A DNA stretch of 64,000 bases. It comes from Coptis chinensis. Its lineage: Eukaryota > Streptophyta > Magnoliopsida > Ranunculales > Ranunculaceae. The notes under the pieces are model-generated. The model did no database searches. It was not told the DNA's origin and worked only from the letters and a program-made list of their open reading frames with translations. Both the position numbers and the translations under genes were made by a program. Position 1 is the stretch's first letter, and each line of letters begins with the position of its first letter. This document shows, piece by piece, positions 10,752 to 21,756 of the stretch. Location of the stretch: the NCBI GenBank assembly GCA_015680905.1, contig CM027378.1:57561501-57625500 (forward strand), given 5' to 3'.

Positions 10752-11130
10752 TCAAATAAGTATGATATATATGCTTCCATCCATGACCTTTGGTTCGTCG
10801 ACATCGATGTTTGGCCTTTCTTGGACGCTGATGTGCAAAATGCGACCCTTCGTGTTTTCTAACATCCCTGCCATATAAGCTAGGGCGTCTGCATGCCTGT
10901 TTTCATTTCTATTGACGTGTTGCAGCCTTATTTTATTAAAGTCTCTCAAGTTAGTTTTTATAAAACTCAAGTAATCCACCATGTTATCACATTTTGCTGA
11001 ATATCCTCCATTAATCTGACTGACTACCAGCATTGATCGCTAAAAATTGATAATTTTTTCACTTTGAGGGATTTGGCCATCTCGATTCCCGCAATTAAAG
11101 CTTCATACTCAGCCTCGTTGTTCGATGCAT
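10752..11130 (-). pseudogene. Tat element second RNase H
   Basis: A second RNase H-like domain between the RT-linked RNase H and integrase. Motifs on the minus strand are ASNNEAEYEALIAGIEMA, the segment SMLVVSQINGGY and the end HVNRNENRHADALAYMAG. An additional domain at this place is a recognised hallmark of the Tat lineage and is the main reason for that assignment. Broken. Confidence 0.75.
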
Positions 11131-11360
11131 GGAATCCTAATGTCACTGCTGTTTCGAGCCTTTGATTTTCTGGTGTAACCAATACAACCCCGATGCCACA
11201 TCCCTTACTCCCAGATGATCCATCGACAAATAGTTTTCAACCATTTGTTCCAACCCATGGATCATTTGTATCGATAATATCTTCGGGCTCTTGCAGCGTT
11301 AAGAACTCCTACTCTTCCAAGCCCCAATTGGCATCCTTACATGGAAAATCAGCCAAGAAG

Positions 11361-11930
11361 TCAGCCAACACCTGACTCTTTTTTGATACCCGATTTTCGA
11401 TATTCGACTCCAAATTCGTTTATTAGTACTGACCATTTCGACATCCTTCCTGACTTAGCAGTTTTTGCCAGAGTCTGCTTTAATGGGAGATTCGTCAAAA
11501 CAATCACAGAGTGTGATTGAAAATATGGCTTCAGCCTCTGAGATGAGAATAAAAGCGCCATAGCATATTTCTCTAGTGTCGAATACCGTGTTTTTGCATC
11601 GAGCATTGTTTTGCTTTGAAAATACACTGGTCTTTCAACACCATTTTCAACTTTCACCAACACTGAACTTATAGCAAATTCAGATACTGCTAAATATAGA
11701 ATCAAACTTTCTCCCTCATCTGGTTTTGTAAGCGTTGGCTTTTCTTGCAGATATTTCTTTAACTCCGAAAATGCTTCTTCACATTTTTCATTCCAACAGA
11801 ATTTAGTATTCTTTTTAAGCAACTTGAAAAGAGGCTTACATCGATTAGAAGTTATGGAGATGAATCTGTTGAGAGTAGCTATTCTCCCAATCAACCTTTG
11901 TATTTGCTTTCTAGTTGTTGGTGATGGCAT
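11361..11930 (-). pseudogene. Tat element RNase H (RT-linked)
   Basis: Minus-strand region directly downstream of RT. It contains the connection segment IGRIATLNRFISITSNRC, CEEAFSELKKYLQEKPTL and ILYLAVSEFAISSVLVKVE, followed by PVYFQSKTMLDAKTRYSTLE. This is the typical RT tether and RNase H of plant Ty3/gypsy elements. Confidence 0.85.
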
Positions 11931-11948
11931 CTGCTGAAGTGCTCGTAT

Positions 11949-12710
11949 CTAATCTGGATTAGTGTCGATGCCTCGCTTGGTAACAATGTACCCTAAGAAT
12001 TTACCAGAACTGACCCCGAAAGTACACTTCTCTGGGTTAAGCTTCATGTTAAATTCTCGCAATATTCGAAATACAGTATCGAGGTCCTTCACATGATCTT
12101 TAGCTTTCATGGACTTTATAACCATATCGTCGATATATACCTCGACAATTCGTTTAATGAGCTTTTTAAACATTTTTTCCACTAGCCTTTGATAAGTGGC
12201 TCCCACATTTTTCAACCCAAATGGCATTCTGATGAAACAGTATATACCTCCATTAATGACGAATGCCATTAGAATCTGAAAATATCCCGAATAGCTATCG
12301 CTGAAATTGATTAATTCGAAACCAGTTGTTCGATCAACCAACTCATCTATCCTTGGCATCGGATAATGATCTTTGGGACACTTCTTATTTATATCGGTAA
12401 AGTCAATGCAAATTCAAACTCTACCATCCTTCTTGGGTACTACGACTATGTTCGCCACCCATTGAGAATGATCCACTTATCTAATTATGACATTATCTAG
12501 CATCTTTTGTATTTTGGCTTGCACCGCTTCTTCGTACATTGGTGTAACCTTTCGATGCTTTTGATGGACCGGAGTTGTATTTTCTTCCATATTCAGCTTA
12601 TGGGAACAAATAGTTGGGTTGATACCAATAAGGTCCGACATCGACCATGCAAAAACATCCTGATTCTCTTTCAAGAAAACCATCAATTCATCTCTTATAG
12701 TCCCAGTCAT
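11949..12710 (-). pseudogene. Tat element reverse transcriptase
   Basis: Minus-strand RT. It begins near VFAWSMSDLIGINPTICSH and continues with PRIDELVDRTTGFELINFSD, the MPFGLKNVGATYQRLVEKMF motif and the catalytic VYIDDMVIKS (the YxDD box). The end is LNPEKCTFGVSSGKFLGYIV. The sequence style (PRIDELVD, KNVGATYQRL, GVSSGKFLG) is that of the plant Tat lineage. Broken. Confidence 0.9.
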
Positions 12711-13234
12711 TTATGCACCAATGAATGTATGACGCTCCCTTTCTCTTGTACTAATATCAACCTTTTCCACCGCCTCTATTATTTTTCTTTCCTAGGGTTC
12801 TTCATTTTACTTTAGCTCATGTGTGAACTTTACTTGCTCATGTATCTGCATATCGGTGTCGGTAGGTAAAGCTTGTTGTAAGTGCTACTTAGAGCTTTCC
12901 AAGGGGGCCCTAGTGTCTTGCCTTTTTCCCTTCATCATCCCCTTTATAGTGATGAAATTACACTTTTCTGACTCCGACTGATCCCCCCTGATTTCGTGCA
13001 AGCCTACACTGTGTGAAATCTGATTACCTGGTAGAATGTACTTGGGACAACACGCATATCGTGTATCCACTTTTTGGCAAGTATTACATTGTGATCGGAG
13101 TGATGCTTTATGACCATGAACTTCGTCATCATTGTTTGAGGTCCCACTCGAACTGGTAATTTTATCTCTCCCACGGGCTTGGTAGAGCTTCCATTAAACC
13201 CAAACAAACTAAATTGTGGTGGCTTTAGATGAGT

Positions 13235-13471
13235 CTAATTGAGATCAATGCCTGTGAATGCTTTCCAGAATAAAATATTCACAGAACTACCACAATCCAC
13301 GAGTATCTTTTGCACATCATATCCAGAGATACGCAAAGTGATTAATAATGCATTATCAAGCGGCAATATCACCTTAGACAGGTAATCTGGTACGAACATA
13401 ATTGCTCCTAGAATGCTAGCTGATACCAGACTCTGACTTACTAGAATAGGCTCGACATTGACCTCGAGCAC
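13235..13471 (-). pseudogene. Tat element aspartic protease
   Basis: Minus-strand frame ending SGYDVQKILVDCGSSVNILF, with the D-x-G-S-S active-site pattern (DCGSS) of retroelement aspartic proteases. It sits between gag and RT as expected. Confidence 0.8.
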
Positions 13472-13628
13472 TTATTTTATCGTTGAAATCTTTTTTATTT
13501 TCTCTCATTATTTTCTTCTATGGTATTTCCCCTTTGTAGATCATATTTATTACTCCAAGGGGTTTCTCGTGTATGGTTACAGTTTCTGCGGGCCTGACAT
13601 CAGCCCTGAACTCTTGCAACTTCCCATC

Positions 13629-15081
13629 TTACATCAGTCTATCAATTTCTTTTAATAACTGCAAGCATTTATTTGTCTCATGGTTCTCAATCTTGTGGAA
13701 TTGACAATAAGGTTGTCCCTTCATCTCCCTGAGAGTATATTTTGGCCAAGTCACAAAATCTTCTTTTGCGATACTCCTTAATATATCTTCCGGTGTGGTA
13801 TTGATGGGGATAAAATTACTGGGATCTATCTCTCCTTTCAGTGTCCTCTCATATTTCCTTCTTTGTTGTGGTTGATTATCCCAATTTGTATAATGCTCCT
13901 GAGGTTTTTTGTTATCTGATCTCGAGGGGTCTCGACTCTCATGTTGATCTCCATTATCTTTGTCTCTCTTTCCTGTCTCTAACACTTGCAATACAGTTTC
14001 CACAGTGGTTGCATTTATCCCTTCTTCCACTATAATATCTCTGTCAACTTTTTCATACAACTCTTGTAGACTTTTAACTTCTTTTCCTAAGAGATATTTG
14101 TGCATATATGATCCAGGTATCACACCTGTTTGGAAAGCCATGACGGCCGTCATTTTAGCCTCGTCAACCTTTTGACCGATTGAGTTTTGGCCTTGAATCT
14201 CGCCAATGAATCCTTCAACGACTCCTTCATCCCTTGTTTCAATTGGAATAGGATCGACACCTGTTTCGACTTCACCCTCTGATGACCATAGTTGGTGAGG
14301 AATCTTTCTTCAATTTCACGAAAACACGAAATGGTCCACTTCGGTATTGTACAGAACCACTTCAGCGCTTTGCCTTGAAGGCTCGAAGAAAATGACCAAC
14401 ATAGTATGGAATCCTAATACTCTATTCCGTGATATATCAAGAACTGGTGTTGATAGCTAAACAGATGGTCCATGGGGTCATTGGTACCATCATACTGAGT
14501 GAACTTTGGTTTCTTGAATTTTAGAGGTAATGACACCCTGTCTACTTCCTTTTTCAACGGTTTCTACTTCCATCGTCTACCAATTTATGAATCAAAGCTG
14601 CTACCTTTTCCAGTAGCTGGTCCTTAAATTGCCTTTGCATCATCTCCAACACCATTTCCTTCGTGATTGGTGCTTTTACCTATTCCTCTTGCACCACCTT
14701 TGGTGTCGATTTCGCTACTGATTGCACCTTTTCGAGGTAGCTTTTTCTCCCTTCCTCGATATGGCTCTTTCTCACTACTGGAGTGCCTGAACTCGACTCC
14801 TCACCATCTTTCTCGTACATAGCTTCTACTGCACGCTTCTCATTCTCTTCTCCCACAGCTTTGTTTTCAGCCATTAAAACTTTGTTATGCTTTTCCAATT
14901 CTTCAAATTTTCTCAACAAGGCTTTTAAAGACACTTCTTCTTCATGTATCTCTTCTACTTCTTCCACCAATCTACTTACCGATCGCCTTGTTCTGCATTC
15001 TTCATTCTTAGATGCTGCTTGAGAAGTACTTCTTTCATTAATCATCATTGTTTGACTTGCTGTAGCACACTTTAGAGGCAT
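13629..15081 (-). pseudogene. Tat element gag
   Basis: Minus-strand gag region. The N-terminal part (15081-14680) starts MPLKCATASQ and is predicted coiled-coil (VEEVEEIHEEEVSLKALLRK). The capsid part follows (about 14640-14160). The C-terminal part (14153-13629) includes GVIPGSYMHKYLLGKEVKSL and ends GQPYCQFHKIENHETNKCLQ, a C..H..H..C zinc-binding cluster. Gag would form the particle and bind element RNA. Broken, with several breaks. Confidence 0.8.
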
Positions 15082-15214
15082 CTTGACAAGAAAATGAATA
15101 CTTCACTAATCTTACAGAATTTCCTTGAACACAACCAATTCTTCTTATTCTCAAACGTCTACCAATGGATTCGATTTTCAAAGAAAAAGAAAAGAAATAG
15201 CTTTTCTTGTCTTT

Positions 15215-15238
15215 GAATCGAATCACGGACAATGCCAA
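15215..15238 (-). other. primer-binding-site region of Tat element
   Basis: On the minus strand, right after the LTR end ...CCACA, the sequence reads TTGGCATTGTCCGTGATTCG. It resembles the TTGGCGCCATCTGTGGGG found at the same position in the element at 34076. The primer tRNA cannot be assigned safely. Confidence 0.5.
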
Positions 15239-15670
15239 TGTGGTGATCAAGTTCTTATTTTAAGATCAGTTATGGATTGAAATGGTTTGGATTGAATTGA
15301 GAATCAAAAAGAAATAAAACTTAAGCTTGTATTCATTAGTAATGGCGGTTACAAAGTTGCTCAAACTCTCTCTCTATTGTTATGGTTTTACAAGTTTTTC
15401 TAGAAATGAATCGAATGAATCTTCTTTCTCCTGATCATCACTTTATACAGTCCTTCAACTATAGTGAAGTCCAATCCTATCCTGACGCATGTCCATTCCC
15501 ATACTTCTCCTTCCTTCTTCTCGCTTGTTCCTATAACACATGAACTTATACGTAAGATATTGACAATCATGTTGATATCTCGAGTTATTTATGATATTCG
15601 AACTGGAATATTGGGTTGATGATATTTGACCACGACACGGCGTAATACCACAATCAATTCTCATCTCAGG
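15239..15670 (-). mobile_element. 5' LTR of Tat element
   Basis: Bounded by TGTGGTGATCAAG at 15239 and CTCATCTCA at 15670, so on the minus strand it starts TGAGATGAG and ends ...CACCACA (432 bp). It borders the primer-site region on the left and acid phosphatase coding sequence on the right, which fixes the outer boundary. No second copy was found to the left, so no LTR-pair age can be given. Confidence 0.65.
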
Positions 15671-18106
15671 TAATCGGAAAGTCACAAAAGATGATGTGGT
15701 CTATTGTAACAGTTGGAGGTTTAGTGTTGAAGCTAATGACGCTGGGTCATGGAAACAAGTTCCAGAAAGGTGTCTTGAATTGAATTTGTGAAAAACTATG
15801 TTACTGGGGATCAATGTGTTTCTGATTCTGGATTAGTTGTTGATGATTCGTTAGAGTTTGCAAAGACTGTTGAGATTCATGGTGATGGAAAGGATGTTTG
15901 GATTTTTGATATTGACGAGACTTTGCTTTTGAACTTGCCGTATTATACTGAACATGGATTCGGGTATGCCATTACTAATTAATTAAGTTTTAATGTAGTT
16001 ACCGTATTATGTTATATGCATATTCTTGTATTGATGGTTTTGCGTTATGTATAGGACAGAGATTTTCAATGACATTGCATTCAATCAGTGGGTAGATTCG
16101 GCAGTGTGTCTTGCAATTCTAGAAAGTCTAAGGTTGTACAATGAGCTTCGATGCCTAGGATTTACTATAATTCTATTAATAGGATGAGATGAACACCAAA
16201 GGAGTTCCACTATCAAAAAGCTTCTAATAGTAGGGTATAATGGCTATGAGAGGCTTATATTACGGTATGGTTTCTATTCATTCTTTTTTTTTTCATGTTT
16301 TTAATGAGGATTAATAATGTTTAATTAAAATTATAATGTGCAACGTACGGAGCCTTCGGATCACGGGAAAATAGCTGAGGTATATTGATAAATGCTCAAA
16401 AAGTGCAATTTAACCCTCGATTATGCCTCTTGTTTAGCCATCTTAGTGGAGTAATAGTGTTTGTAAGTTATGTTTTATGATTCTACAGGAGAAAAAGTGA
16501 GTTTTGTGGAATATTAGAGAAAAAGGGGTAAAACGGAGCAATTCGGAGCATTAAGGATCACATGGGAAGCCCGTGGACAATCATGGAGAAGGCCAAGGAA
16601 TAGGAGCTATTAAAGATGCGACTTGGACCTATTTTAAAGCCTATTTGAAAGCCTAAGGCCTAAGGATTTGTTGCTTGGACCAAAGCCCGTAAAAGAGGAT
16701 AGAAGGATAAAGCAGAAGAGACAAAATAGGTTTATGCGTCTGGGACGCATGGATCGAGAGTCCAGACGAATTGATCGCGTTTGAGACGCATGAATATTGC
16801 ATCTAGATGTATGGATCGACACTGTAGCCAATTTCTTCTCAGTTTTGGAGACGAAGTTGGACTCTGAAAGAAGTCTATTTGTATTAGGAAACAAATGACT
16901 GTTTGGAATGCTTCTAGAGCTCATTGTAACCTCTATAAATAGAGGACCTAAGTGCCTCATGTAATTTGCGAATTCACTTATATTCTTGTCTCCAGAACTT
17001 GAGGCAGAGAGAGATTAATAATAAAAGATCGGTTTTAACTAGCTGAGTCTTAATAAATTAGTCTTTCTAGTCTTATGTTCTTCGACTCTTCTTCTTCTCG
17101 TTCTTCGTGTTCTTCCTTCTTTATGGAAGGCTAATCTTCTCCTTCAAGGGAGGAGATGAAGCCAGTGCTTAAGGTTTAATGATTCTTCTGGTTCATGGTG
17201 TTCTTCAATCAGGTTAGTTCTTTATATTTTTAGTTATTAGTTCCATTGCCCACACCAGGGGATGGAAGTATAGAATAGGGTTTATGTTTTGGAATATTAA
17301 TATCATGCGAGTGTTCTTTACTTTTCTTCTAGTAGTATAGTTCTTTAGAGTTAGGAAAATATTCTTTGTGTTGCCTTATAAGGGGTAGCTCAGGGAGTGG
17401 CTGCCTAGGGGAAGTATTCTTTGTGTTTGTCTTAAGTGGTGATTCATTGAATGGCCGCCCTATTAGGAAGTACTCCTTGATGTTGCTCTTGGTAATACAT
17501 TGAATGGTTGCCCGAGCTTACATAAAAGGAAAGAAAATATTAATAGCATAAACATAGGAACAACCTTAAGTAGAGTTAATTGTTAACGATGTTTTGTCCA
17601 AGAGGGCATCGACACTCGCTCGATTTGCCTAATTGTAGTCTACATGTAAAAACAACCATGAAGCAGAAGGTCATATATTAAAAGTATTGGTGGATTCTAA
17701 TCTCTTGAATTTCCTGTCTTATAAATTCTCAATAGTTTAGCAATTTAGTTTAGTTTAGCATTAGAATCGAAAATCTTTACAATCATTGTTTTTAATCCCT
17801 TAAACCCCCTTTCCAGTCCTGTCCTTCACATAACATACACTTAAAAGTAGAACGATACCCTACTCATTCTTTACTTATTAAGGGATAATTAGGTTTTGAT
17901 ACGCTTCTGTTTTGTTCAACGACTATACACCATCTACATACACAAAAAGAGGCAAGGTCATATATAAATCGGAGAAGAGAAAGGAGCTGGAAAACGAAGG
18001 CTATAGAATTCATGGAAACTCTGGAGATCAGTGAAGTGATTTGTTTGGTTCACCAACAGCTACTCAGTCTTTCAAATTTCCAAATCCTATGTACTACATT
18101 GCATGA
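15671..18106 (+). pseudogene. HAD-type plant acid phosphatase gene (truncated, interrupted)
   Basis: Related to plant acid phosphatase 1 / vegetative-storage-protein-like HAD enzymes, which hydrolyse phosphomonoesters and are usually secreted or vacuolar. Exon 1 (15671-15963) has NSWRFSVEANDAGSWKQVPE and the catalytic FDIDETLL motif (DxDxT). Intron 1 is 15964-16054. Exon 2 (16055-16264) gives TEIFNDIAFNQWVDSA and the G-DEHQRS motif. Exon 3 is split: its start lies near 16350-16385 and its end at 17961-18106 (NEGYRIHGNSGDQ, then PNPMYYIA and TGA). Damage: the N-terminus and signal peptide are lost at the Tat LTR junction; a 5-bp duplication shifts the frame near 15779; the Arg codon before DEHQR and the Trp codon after GNSGDQ are TGA stops; exon 3 holds a solo LTR. 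Clearly a pseudogene. Confidence 0.9.
16386..17960 (+). mobile_element. solo LTR inserted in acid phosphatase exon 3
   Basis: Starts TGATAAATGCTCAAAAAGTG and ends ...GGCAAGGTCA (1575 bp), flanked by TATAT at 16381-16385 and 17961-17965. Removing it rejoins the acid phosphatase exon (…EV-Y-KSEKRKELE…). It carries a TATA-like TATAAATAGAGG near 16935 in plus orientation. No internal element region is present. The start resembles Ty3/gypsy LTRs, but the family differs from the TGATAAGAGCCC group. It looks whole as an LTR. Confidence 0.88.
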
Positions 18107-19689
18107 TAATAATGTAATGTCAAGAGAATCCTCGCAGTTCTTTGATTTTTGGGCAATGCCATTTTGCCAATTCCTCGAGTCACGTTCGGTCATAACCGTA
18201 AAACATACTAAGAATTTATAGAGGATTCGAACCCCTATTGCTAAATAAACTTTTTTTAGTCTGGTCAGCAGGGAACCAATTGATCGGATATATGTATTAA
18301 CAAATAGCCAAAGAGGAAAGAAGTCACTTGCTGGTCTAGAATCACCTACTTCTAGTCGGATAAAGCAGCCACCCATCTCATTCATCTCTTTCTTTGCTCA
18401 CCCACCAATGGATAATCGATCACTTCCATCAGTGGGTTTAGGTCTTTACTAGACTTCTAAGGATACGGTGGTGGGGGAGGAGGAGATGGTGGATCGGACA
18501 AGGTATGAATTTTGTTTTGCAAATCTTTGCTTCTTAAGGTATATGATTTTAATTAGTGAGATTTGGGGTTTTTTCTTTAGTTACAAAAGCCTTTAAAGAT
18601 TAGAACATATTCTCAGTTTTTCTAATGGTGTTTATGGAGCTTTTCATATTGTTGCATCGACTGAAAATGGCGTTTAAGTATGCTGAATACTTCATATTTT
18701 CTTTGTAGATTGTTATCTTTTTGTATATTCTTAAAGCATCTTTATAAACTTAAGCATTCAGTTTTAGTGCATATTATCGTTAGTCACTGTTTTCAAGTTA
18801 TACATTAGAGCAATACTCTAAATAAACTGCTAATAAATTGATTAGGCTAGAGTCTGCCGTTCCATAATTAAACATGAACGGAAATGTTTTTAGCCTAGAT
18901 TTATAATTTCTTGCTTAAACTAGCTGGTGCGAACAAATGTAGTTTACAGTCAATTTGTCACATAAGTATTAATGAGAACCCTGGGTAGTAGCGAATGTTA
19001 GTTACGGTCATCATTTCTTTAGATTGTGTGAACCAAAAGCTTCACCAAATTAGTGTGTTTCCTTTTTGAATGATGGATATGCTTTCACTTATTTAGTTTT
19101 ATGGTTACTATCTGTGTTAGATTTCTCTTAATAATAAGAAAATACAACTAAATAGTTTGTATGACTGAGTAGATGTTTAACAATGTTGATATTATAGCTA
19201 ACTCATGGTCTTAATCTTGCATAGTCCTTTAATATTGTTTTTGATGTAATTTTTCTTATACTGGGATAAAAGAGCTTGAACAAGTTTGATTCAAGCTGGA
19301 ACAAAGCTGACTTGATTTTGGTAATGGTGATAATGATAGTGTTTGCAATGAGACTGGGGGTGGTGATACAACAATTTTTTATTTGTTTTATCATTGTTTT
19401 TTTTGTAATGCACTACAACAACTTTATTTGTGAAATTTCGAAGGATGTAGAGTTCCTACCAACAATGAGAGAAGTGGAACCTGGAAAGCAGGAACCTTTA
19501 TAAAATGGTGAAGACACTAATTTTGTAGCCGTTGATCCTTTAATATATTTCATTGTACATTATGAAGAACATTATTTTATAAAAATTAGTTTGTACTTTT
19601 ATTGGTTGCAGTTTTGTTTGAGAAGATTGTAAGGATTACCTAATGTAAGAAAAATATACTTACTTTAAAGGTTTAATCTAAATTTAAAA
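18107..19689. other. non-coding stretch downstream of acid phosphatase
   Basis: AT-rich sequence with no gene I can support. An 18480-18507 purine-rich segment ends AAG|GTATGA, like a splice donor. A 75-codon plus-strand frame at 19276-19503 is hydrophobic (ILVMVIMIVFAMRL) but has no family I recognise. Probably intron, intergenic or degraded repeat DNA. Confidence 0.4.
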
Positions 19690-19832
19690 CTTTTCAAGCG
19701 TGTGCAACACTCCCATAGCAAATCCTACCCTCCATTCATGTTGAACAAGTTGGTAGCTATGGTAGGAAATGTATGTGAATCCAAACTTTAAATGGAAGTT
19801 GACATATTTTCTTAAATGTTGATAAGGTTTGC
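19690..19832. repeat. dispersed repeat, copy 1
   Basis: About 145 bp sharing clear similarity with 27188-27345, including ACACTCCCATAG, CCTCCATTCATGT and AATGTATGTGAATCCAA. The similarity resumes after the MITE at 20374, so this copy gained the MITE and the 27-kb copy is the empty site. The family is unknown; possibly an old transposon or duplicated intron piece. Confidence 0.75.
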
Positions 19833-19835
19833 TAA

Positions 19836-20373
19836 GAGCATCTTTAGGTGAGACACTATCCTAGCATCAAACACCAAATTTTTAATAATTTAGTGTTTTT
19901 TCATCTTTAGGAGAGACACATGTTAATGAAAACACCAAAAAAACATCAAAGCAAACACCAAATCGGCCAAAATTTGGTGTTTGCTTTAGTGCTGTATCAA
20001 ATCTCTCTTGCAGTTTTGGAAAAACCGTGCGGTTTTTTGAACACCACATGGGCTTGGGCTAGAGTGTGGGCTTCAATCACGCAGTTTTACGAAAACTGCA
20101 CGAGAGATTTGAAAAGAGAAGAAAGAAGAAAGTTGATGTGCGACACATCGCGCGGTTTCTAGAAAACCGCGTAGGCTTGGGCTTCTGTGGTGGGCATCAG
20201 TGGCACGGTTTTGAAGAAGCTGCGTGGGCTATACGGCGCGGTTTATCCAAAACCGCGTCATTTGATGTCAACTATTTGATATCGCTCCTGAAGTTGGTTG
20301 GTGTTTTTTTGGTTTGGTATTTGGTTTGGTTCAAATATTTGGTGTTTTCTTGGTTTCTCTCCTAAAGATGCTC
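19836..20373. mobile_element. MITE, PIF/Harbinger (Tourist-like)
   Basis: Terminal inverted repeats GAGCATCTTTAGGTGAGA (left) and, reverse-complemented, GAGCATCTTTAGGAGAGA (right). It is flanked by TAA at 19833-19835 and 20374-20376; a 3-bp TWA duplication is typical of PIF/Harbinger. Length 538 bp, no transposase. The centre holds several short inverted motifs of the CGCGGTTT...AAACCGCG kind and a second copy of CATCTTTAGGAGAGACAC near 19901. The related segment at 27188-27345 lacks the element and so confirms the boundaries. Confidence 0.8.
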
Positions 20374-20376
20374 TAA

Positions 20377-21521
20377 GAAGTGTAATTTTCTTAATACATA
20401 GTGTTCTTTGCATTTGGAAGTGGTGGTCAGAACCTTCTTCTTTTTAAAAAAATGGTCATAACCTTCTTCTGTGTGTTTTCTCCTATAATGGTGGTTATGT
20501 GCAAATTGCAATAAGGCAGGAAGAAGCTGCTTTCCAACTCCATATCAAGCCATAAGGATAGACATTCAACAAGGTTTCACAATCGGGCAGTAGACGTTTG
20601 TAAGTCTATTTTCCTTTGTATATATGACAAGATGTCCTCTTATTATTCTTTAAAGCCAATGTGTCCTCATATACTCTTGGATCTGATTGTGTTTGGTTAT
20701 GTAACATATTGGAAGTCCACTTCCATTCACTTGCACACCATCAGGTTGGGTCTACGATGGGAGGCGACAAAGATGGAAATTCAAACGTGATATTGAAGGC
20801 GAGGCATATGTACATTGTGTTCTAATATTTTTCTTTTCTTTTCTTTTCTTTCCTTTTGCTTCATGGTTATTGAAACATAAACGTTTCGCCCATTATAAAA
20901 GCCATTTCTTGAAATGTTTTGACTAAACTATGGCTCTTTTACTTCTTATTATTATTCTTTTTATGTGTGTGTGGGCGCTCTCTGTTTGTACTATTTGAAC
21001 ATCAAGAAATAGACTTTTTACTATTTGAACAAGTTTTGGATTTGTTCATCTCTTTTCAATATATGAAGACGAAGGCCTACAAGGCTACAATATATATAAT
21101 GAGGTATGAATTCGCATATAATATATGTTAATAGTAGTGGGCAATGTTGGCATTAAACTTTACTATGCATTACCTCTGTCTTCCCAATTTCATGTGACGT
21201 GGCCTTTGGCGATTTATTTTTGGTTTTGTTCCTTAATATTTTGGCTATTAATTTCAACATTTTCACAAACTTGACTTTGGTTAGAATTTAAATATTTTGT
21301 AATTTTAGGATTCTATAATTTTTATACTATTATCCATTTGGTTGCATGAGAACCATTGGCAAGAACCTACATCATGTTTTCAATGCCATTGGCAAGAACC
21401 TACATCATGTTTTCAACGCCATTGGCAAGAACTTAAAAACAACATTATCTTTTGTGGGAACATTAAAAAGATAAACATCTGATTTTAAGGCTCGTATTCT
21501 TCTTGAATACTCGATCAAGTA
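20377..21521. other. non-coding stretch with short tandem repeat
   Basis: AT-rich. Two exon-like islands (about 20510-20595 and 20745-20815, the latter reading GWVYDGRRQRWKFKRD) are not recognised. At about 21350-21440 a 32-bp unit (CATTGGCAAGAACCTACATC plus CATGTTTTCAA) is repeated about 2.5 times. Nothing else is supported. Confidence 0.45.
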
Positions 21522-21529
21522 GTTGTAGT
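21522..21529. repeat. 8-bp target site duplication (left)
   Basis: GTTGTAGT, repeated exactly at 26755-26762, flanks the hAT-like element. Confidence 0.85.
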
Positions 21530-21539
21530 CATAGTACAA

Positions 21540-21690
21540 AATATCGCGATATATATCGAGATTTCAGAGAAGGGTAAATAAATATCGTGATATCAATTTG
21601 GATAAAAACCAGTGTAAATATCGACGATTTTTGTTGATATTTCGCGATATTTCCACGATATGTGTGATTTATACGATATTTTCAGAGAGA
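21540..21690. repeat. left subterminal ATATCG-motif cluster of hAT element
   Basis: Repeated short motifs such as ATATCGCGATATATATCG, ATATCGTGATATC and TTCGCGATATTTCCACGATA within 150 bp of the left end. The same motif class occurs near the right end. In hAT elements such clusters bind transposase; that role is inferred here. Confidence 0.7.
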
Positions 21691-21706
21691 ATTGGGTGAT
21701 TGCAAA

Positions 21707-21740
21707 CTGAAGAAGAAGAAGAAGAAGAAGAAGAAGAAGG
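21707..21740. repeat. (GAA)n microsatellite
   Basis: About ten GAA triplets within the hAT element, next to the end of the B3 fragment. Confidence 0.9.
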
Positions 21741-21756
21741 CTGGTGATTACAAACC

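Larger units (their letters stand above)
5395..15670 (-). mobile_element. Ty3/gypsy element, Tat lineage, with tandem-repeat 3' region
   Basis: Reading right to left: 5' LTR (15239-15670), primer-site region, gag (about 15081-13629), protease (13471-13235), RT (12710-11949), RNase H (11930-11361), a second RNase H (about 11130-10752), integrase (about 10590-9633), then about 4 kb of tandem-repeat families down to about 5.4 kb. Two RNase H domains and a tandem-repeat 3' untranslated region are known traits of the Tat/Ogre group. I found no matching 3' LTR, so the left boundary is uncertain. The element is broken, with many breaks in the coding region. A solo LTR (6228-7745) is nested in its repeats. 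Confidence 0.65.
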
